From Oleispira sp963933055 (GTDB lineage Bacteria; Pseudomonadota; Gammaproteobacteria; Pseudomonadales; Oceanobacteraceae), in NCBI GenBank assembly GCA_963933055.1, contig CAWVSY010000068.1, positions 1 through 17,934 of the forward strand: a DNA stretch of 17,934 bases, given 5' to 3'. Positions 14,582-17,934 of the stretch are shown here, one piece after another (position 1 is the first letter of the stretch; every line of letters starts with the position of its first letter). The notes under the pieces were generated by a model. It did no database searches. It had not been told where the DNA came from and saw nothing but the letters and a program-made list of their open reading frames with translations. A program made the position numbers and the translations under genes.

Positions 14582-15093
14582 GTTTCGAGTTGCGCTTCAT
14601 CTGTCATCATATCTTTGTGCCAAGGTGGATCAAAGATAAGCTGAACTTTAACGCTTTCTACATTCGGTACTTTGGCAACACGATATTCGACATCACTAAT
14701 TAATACCGGGCCCATGCCGCAAGTCGGTGCGGTAAGTGTCATGCGAATAATAACGTTTTTGTCTTCAATATCAATGCCGTAAATTAATCCGAGGTCTAAT
14801 AAATTTACTGGTAATTCTGGATCGAAAATGGTTTTGAGTGCTTGACGAATTTGTTCTTCGTGAACTAAACCATCGCCTTTATCTTCGAAACTAATTTCTT
14901 CTGATTCAAGACCAATCAATGCGGCATCAGTACCATCAACACGAACCATATTGCCATTGTGCGTTAACGTATAGTTACCGCCTAAAGCTTGATTAATCGT
15001 TAAAAAAGATCCTGCTGGAATAATGGTCGGCTGACCACTAGGGACTTTTCGTGCAGGACAATCCTGCTGGGAAACAACCATGCGTTTTTCCAC
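14566..15093 (-). CDS. sufT: SufT, Fe-S cluster assembly/maturation protein
   Basis: The 175-residue protein has a SufT-specific N-terminal region (CPARKVPSGQPTIIPAGS, about residues 12-29) and a MIP18/PaaD-like DUF59 domain (about 78-165). The domain carries DPELPVNLLDLGLIY (91-105) and TAPTCGMGP with the conserved Cys125. SufT family members help load clusters onto client proteins. The start is GTG 15093, because AGGAG (15105-15101) lies 7 bases upstream. That binding site overlaps the sufA stop codon (TAGGAG), which implies translational coupling. An extended reading to 15132 would begin inside sufA and lacks a binding site. It is the last gene of the suf operon here, its stop codon buried in the terminator. 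Confidence 0.9.
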   Translation of the reverse strand: MEKRMVVSQQDCPARKVPSGQPTIIPAGSFLTINQALGGNYTLTHNGNMVRVDGTDAALIGLESEEISFEDKGDGLVHEEQIRQALKTIFDPELPVNLLDLGLIYGIDIEDKNVIIRMTLTAPTCGMGPVLISDVEYRVAKVPNVESVKVQLIFDPPWHKDMMTDEAQLETGLFF

Positions 15094-15103
15094 GAGATTG
15101 CTC

Positions 15104-15475
15104 CTAAACTGAAAACGATTCGCCGCAACCACACAGGTCTTTGGCGTTTGGATTATTAAATTTAATCGTGCTGTTCAAGCCTTCCGTTGTGTAATCAACT
15201 TCAGTGCCTTTTACCATGGCGAGATATTCAGTCGGAACATAAAGCGCAACATCGTCTGCCACTTGAAAGCAGGTATCTTCAGCGAGAGGTGTTGTCACAA
15301 ACTCAATCTCGTATTTGAAACCTGAACAACCACTTTTTTTTACGCCAATGCGTACGCCAATGGCATCTGCATTTTCTAATAATTTACGCACATGAACCAT
15401 GGCCGCATCTGTCATACTGACCTGTTGCGAATCTTGGTTGTCTGCTGCGTTTGGATCAAACGTTTCTATGGTCAT
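15104..15475 (-). CDS. sufA: SufA/IscA-type (HesB) Fe-S carrier
   Basis: This is a 123-residue A-type carrier that accepts clusters from the SufBCD scaffold and passes them to apoproteins. The three cluster-binding cysteines are in place: C50 in KKSGCSG, and C115 and C117 in the terminal CGCGESF. An N-terminal extension of about 20 residues (ETFDPNAADNQDSQQ) precedes the conserved MTDAA start of the domain. It lies 44 bases behind sufS and 10 bases ahead of sufT. It could equally be named erpA/iscA-like, but its position inside a suf operon makes SufA the natural call. Confidence 0.9.
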   Translation of the reverse strand: MTIETFDPNAADNQDSQQVSMTDAAMVHVRKLLENADAIGVRIGVKKSGCSGFKYEIEFVTTPLAEDTCFQVADDVALYVPTEYLAMVKGTEVDYTTEGLNSTIKFNNPNAKDLCGCGESFSV

Positions 15476-15519
15476 AACTTATCTCTCAGAAAAATGTTGT
15501 CTCTTGTCGTTAAAATTAA

Positions 15520-16752
15520 CTAGAGTAAAAACATCTTCACTTTTTCAATCGCTTTAAACAGAGCGTCCACTTCATCTAACGTATTGTAGAAGGTAAATGA
15601 CGCACGTATTGTACCTGGAATCTTAAACTGCTCCATCACAGGCATAGCACAGTGATGGCCGGTACGAACCGCGATGCCTTGCTGATCTAACAATGTGCCG
15701 ACATCATGTGGATGCGTGCCTTCAATTAAGAAACTAAAGACACCGGCTTTTTTAGCACTGGTACCGATTAAACGAATACCATCGGTTTGAGCCGCCAATT
15801 CATTTGCACGGGCAAGTAGGGCATCTTCATGCTTGGCTAAGACGACACGGTCTAAACTGTTTAAGTAGTTAATCGCTGCGGCCATGGCAATTGCACCAGC
15901 AATGTTTGGTGTACCGGCTTCAAACTTATACGGCAAAACGTTATACGTCGTTTTTTCAAAGCTCACGTGCAAAATCATTTCGCCGCCACCTTGATAAGGA
16001 GGCATTGCATTTAATAATGCTTCTTTCCCGTACAGCACGCCTAAGCCCGTCGGGCCAAATAACTTATGGCCAGAGAATGCGTAGAAATCGCAATCTAATG
16101 CTTGTACATCGATATCCCAATGAGCTACGGCTTGTGCGCCATCAATCAATGTTTTTGCGCCGACATTGTGCGCTTCACGAATAATGTCTTCGACGGGGTT
16201 CAATGTGCCTAGTGCGTTCGATACATGAACCACGGCCACAAACTTTGTTTTTTCGCTAAGCAGTTTTAGATACGCGTTATAATCTAACGAGCCATCGTCT
16301 AAAACAGGGATCACTTTTAATGTTGCACCTGTTTGCTCACAGACCATCTGCCAAGGCACGATGTTGGAGTGATGCTCCATGCCAGAGATAATAATTTCAT
16401 CACCAGCTTTAACATTTGAGCGAACCCAGGTTTGCGCCACTAGGTTGATTGACTCCGTTGTGCCGCGAGTCCAAATAATCTCTTCACTTTTTGCCGCGTT
16501 AAGAAATTTTTGCATCGTGATGCGCGCATCTTCAAACATCTGCGTCGCTTGGTCACTTAACGTATGAGCACCGCGGTGCACGTTGGAATTCGTGGTGCGG
16601 TAATAATTAGCAATGGCATCGATAACCACTTGTGGTTTTTGCGTTGTCGCGCCGTTGTCTAAATAGACTAATGGCTTACCGTTAACTTCCTGATGCAATA
16701 TTGGGAAGTCAGCGCGAATTTGTTCGATGTCCATGATTTTGCTATCGCTCAT
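15520..16752 (-). CDS. sufS: SufS cysteine desulfurase
   Basis: This is a 410-residue PLP enzyme that removes sulfur from cysteine as a persulfide for Fe-S assembly. Key residues are LDNGATTQKP near the N terminus (31-40), H127 in MEHHSN, PLP-contacting D204 in LIDGAQ, the Schiff-base K230 in FSGHKLFGPTG, and the catalytic C368 in VRTGHHCAMP. These are the features of group II (SufS/CsdA) desulfurases. Such enzymes normally need SufE or SufU as sulfur acceptor; neither is encoded in the visible downstream part of the operon. It is separated from sufD by 186 bases containing a 110-bp inverted-repeat element, an unusually wide gap within this operon. Confidence 0.95.
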   Translation of the reverse strand: MSDSKIMDIEQIRADFPILHQEVNGKPLVYLDNGATTQKPQVVIDAIANYYRTTNSNVHRGAHTLSDQATQMFEDARITMQKFLNAAKSEEIIWTRGTTESINLVAQTWVRSNVKAGDEIIISGMEHHSNIVPWQMVCEQTGATLKVIPVLDDGSLDYNAYLKLLSEKTKFVAVVHVSNALGTLNPVEDIIREAHNVGAKTLIDGAQAVAHWDIDVQALDCDFYAFSGHKLFGPTGLGVLYGKEALLNAMPPYQGGGEMILHVSFEKTTYNVLPYKFEAGTPNIAGAIAMAAAINYLNSLDRVVLAKHEDALLARANELAAQTDGIRLIGTSAKKAGVFSFLIEGTHPHDVGTLLDQQGIAVRTGHHCAMPVMEQFKIPGTIRASFTFYNTLDEVDALFKAIEKVKMFLL

Positions 16753-16799
16753 ATTTTACTCTTTACTTAAAAACCAAGAAATTTTTGCTAAAAATATAA

Positions 16800-16909
16800 G
16801 AAACATTATTGGGTGTTTGTGTAGCAAATATGAGAGGCATGGATGCCGAACTTAAGGCTACAGGGATGTATTTACGCCGTTTTGCGGAATAAATATCCAA
16901 TAATGTTTC
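16800..16909. repeat. 110-bp element with 21-bp terminal inverted repeats, MITE-like
   Basis: GAAACATTATTGG (16800-16812) returns as its exact complement at 16897-16909. The match extends inward to 21 bases with three mismatches, all G-T on the plus strand. Inside are a GGCAT-GG-ATGCC palindrome (16836-16847) and the phrase CAGGGATGTATTTAC (16861-16875). From memory, CATGGATG/CAGGGATG phrases recur in intergenic repeats of many gammaproteobacteria; this could not be checked. No transposase, convincing target-site duplication or ORF is present. It occupies most of the gap between sufD and sufS. Confidence 0.65.
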
Positions 16910-16938
16910 GTTCTCTATGGTGGCAAATTTTCTTCTAA

Positions 16939-17934
16939 CTACCCAATGTGCTTCATTAATTCTTCATCACGACCAAAGCGCTGAGCTAATACTGGGCGAA
17001 TCAAATCACGAATGGCATCAAGCTCAAGGTTTTCTAATAATTCATTAATAAAACCAAAGCTCAGCATCACATCAGCTTCTGCTGCGCTAATACCACGAGA
17101 CTGCAAATAGAAACGCGCTTGCTCATCTAGCTGAGCAATCGTCGCGCCGTGTGCACAACGTACATCGTCGGCGTAAATTTCTAATTCTGGTTTGGTATTA
17201 ATGGTGGCATCGTCAGAAAGTAATAAGTTTTTATTACTCAATTCTGCCAATGTTTTTTGTGCATCGGGATGAATATGAATGCGGCCGTTAAAGACAGCTT
17301 TCGATTTATCCGCCATGATGCCACGGAATACTTCCTTCGTCGTACAGTTAGCAATTTTATGTTCAATGTTGCTGTGAAAATCGATCAACTGTTTATTCTG
17401 AGGAAGATAAACACCCACCAACTCACAGTGGCTGCCGCCGACATTATGATTCACATTAATATCGTTGCGCACAATCTTAGCGCCTAGGCCAAGCTGGAAA
17501 CTGTCGTAATTTGCATCACGATCTAGATCAACATGAACACCACCAATCTGAATGCTGCCTTCTTGCATTAACTGCAAACGGTAGTGATTCAAACGTGCAT
17601 TCGGGCCAACTTTTGCTTCGGTAATCGCATTCACAAAACAATTTTGCTCATCGCTATTGCTCGCGAAATGTTCAACAACAGTCGCTTCAGCGCCTGTTTC
17701 TAATACGATGAGTATACGTGCCTGAACGGTAAATGGATTAGCTTGTGCCGTCGTGATATGAGTGATTTGAATGTTTGTTTTCAAATTCTCATTTTTACCA
17801 ATATGCACCAATACACCATCCGTTGTCGTTGCATTATTCAACGCCGCAAAAATATGTTTCTCTTGCTCAATGGCCGTGCCTAAATTGCCAGCAATAATCG
17901 CTTGCTGCGCTTCGTTAGCGTCGCTAAAACGAAC
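16939..17934 (-). CDS. sufD: SufD, Fe-S scaffold subunit (5' part cut by window edge)
   Basis: The frame is open from the window edge (codon 17934-17932) to a stop at 16939, giving 331 residues of a protein that is normally about 420-440 long; roughly the first 100 are missing. Recognisable SufD sequence includes FAALNNATTTDGVLVHI, HIHPDAQKTLAELSNKNLLLS and KPELEIYADDVRCAHGATIA, then the C-terminal SRGISAAEADVMLSFGF. SufD pairs with SufB and the ATPase SufC to build clusters; those genes should lie beyond the right edge. A TTG at 17841 is an internal codon and not a start, because the frame upstream continues with family-like sequence. Confidence 0.93.
   Translation of the reverse strand, partial: VRFSDANEAQQAIIAGNLGTAIEQEKHIFAALNNATTTDGVLVHIGKNENLKTNIQITHITTAQANPFTVQARILIVLETGAEATVVEHFASNSDEQNCFVNAITEAKVGPNARLNHYRLQLMQEGSIQIGGVHVDLDRDANYDSFQLGLGAKIVRNDINVNHNVGGSHCELVGVYLPQNKQLIDFHSNIEHKIANCTTKEVFRGIMADKSKAVFNGRIHIHPDAQKTLAELSNKNLLLSDDATINTKPELEIYADDVRCAHGATIAQLDEQARFYLQSRGISAAEADVMLSFGFINELLENLELDAIRDLIRPVLAQRFGRDEELMKHIG

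Noticed and set aside
15094..15132. Extended start of sufT inside sufA
   Set aside because: The GTG at 15093 has AGGAG at ideal spacing, and the extension merely reads the end of sufA in another frame.
17839..17841. TTG start making sufD complete within the window
   Set aside because: The same frame continues upstream to the edge with sequence typical of SufD, and the remaining length is about 100 residues too short.

Overview
The window looks like chromosome from an AT-leaning marine gammaproteobacterium, most likely of the Oceanospirillales/Pseudomonadales type. The reasons are a DUF1302/DUF1329 pair, the long (about 340-residue) form of DapD, an NhaD-type Na+/H+ antiporter, a LysR regulator paired with a subclass I ferredoxin-NADP reductase (the finR/fprA arrangement known in Pseudomonas), and a suf operon ending in sufT. 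The genus is not assigned. No rRNA, tRNA, prophage, transposase gene or CRISPR array was seen, and no intergenic stretch exceeds 300 bases.

Layout. Positions 1-1448 (+) hold the last codons of a DUF1302 barrel protein followed by a complete DUF1329 protein. A double hairpin terminator and a REP-like repeat pair follow, then nhaD (-). Positions 3341-5679 hold a half-length asparaginase-like protein (+) converging on an ABC exporter (-), with stop codons sharing one TTAA. Positions 5861-7767 (+) hold cinA and an isochorismatase-family hydrolase, followed by the densest REP cluster. Positions 7956-9378 (-) hold an ArsC/YffB-family protein and dapD. An unrecognised secreted protein (+, TTG start) at 9587-10168 converges on a FinR-like LysR regulator (-), which is divergent from fpr (+). 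A third REP pair precedes an anchored alpha/beta hydrolase (+). From 13271 to the right edge everything is on the minus strand: a ThrE-like threonine/serine exporter, then the 3' part of a suf operon read right to left as sufD (cut by the edge), sufS, sufA, sufT.

How the genes fit together. The suf genes supply sulfur (SufS), scaffold (SufD with SufB/SufC outside the window), carrier (SufA) and maturation (SufT) functions for Fe-S clusters. finR/fpr points to redox and oxidative-stress handling. cinA plus the cysteine hydrolase may belong to nicotinamide nucleotide recycling, and dapD to lysine/peptidoglycan precursor synthesis. Most of the window is ordinary core genome.

The least ordinary signals are non-coding. 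One is a family of eight GTAG-headed palindromes in three intergenic regions, resembling RAYT-type REP elements. The other is a 110-bp element with 21-bp terminal inverted repeats inside the suf operon. No complete new multi-gene system was identified.
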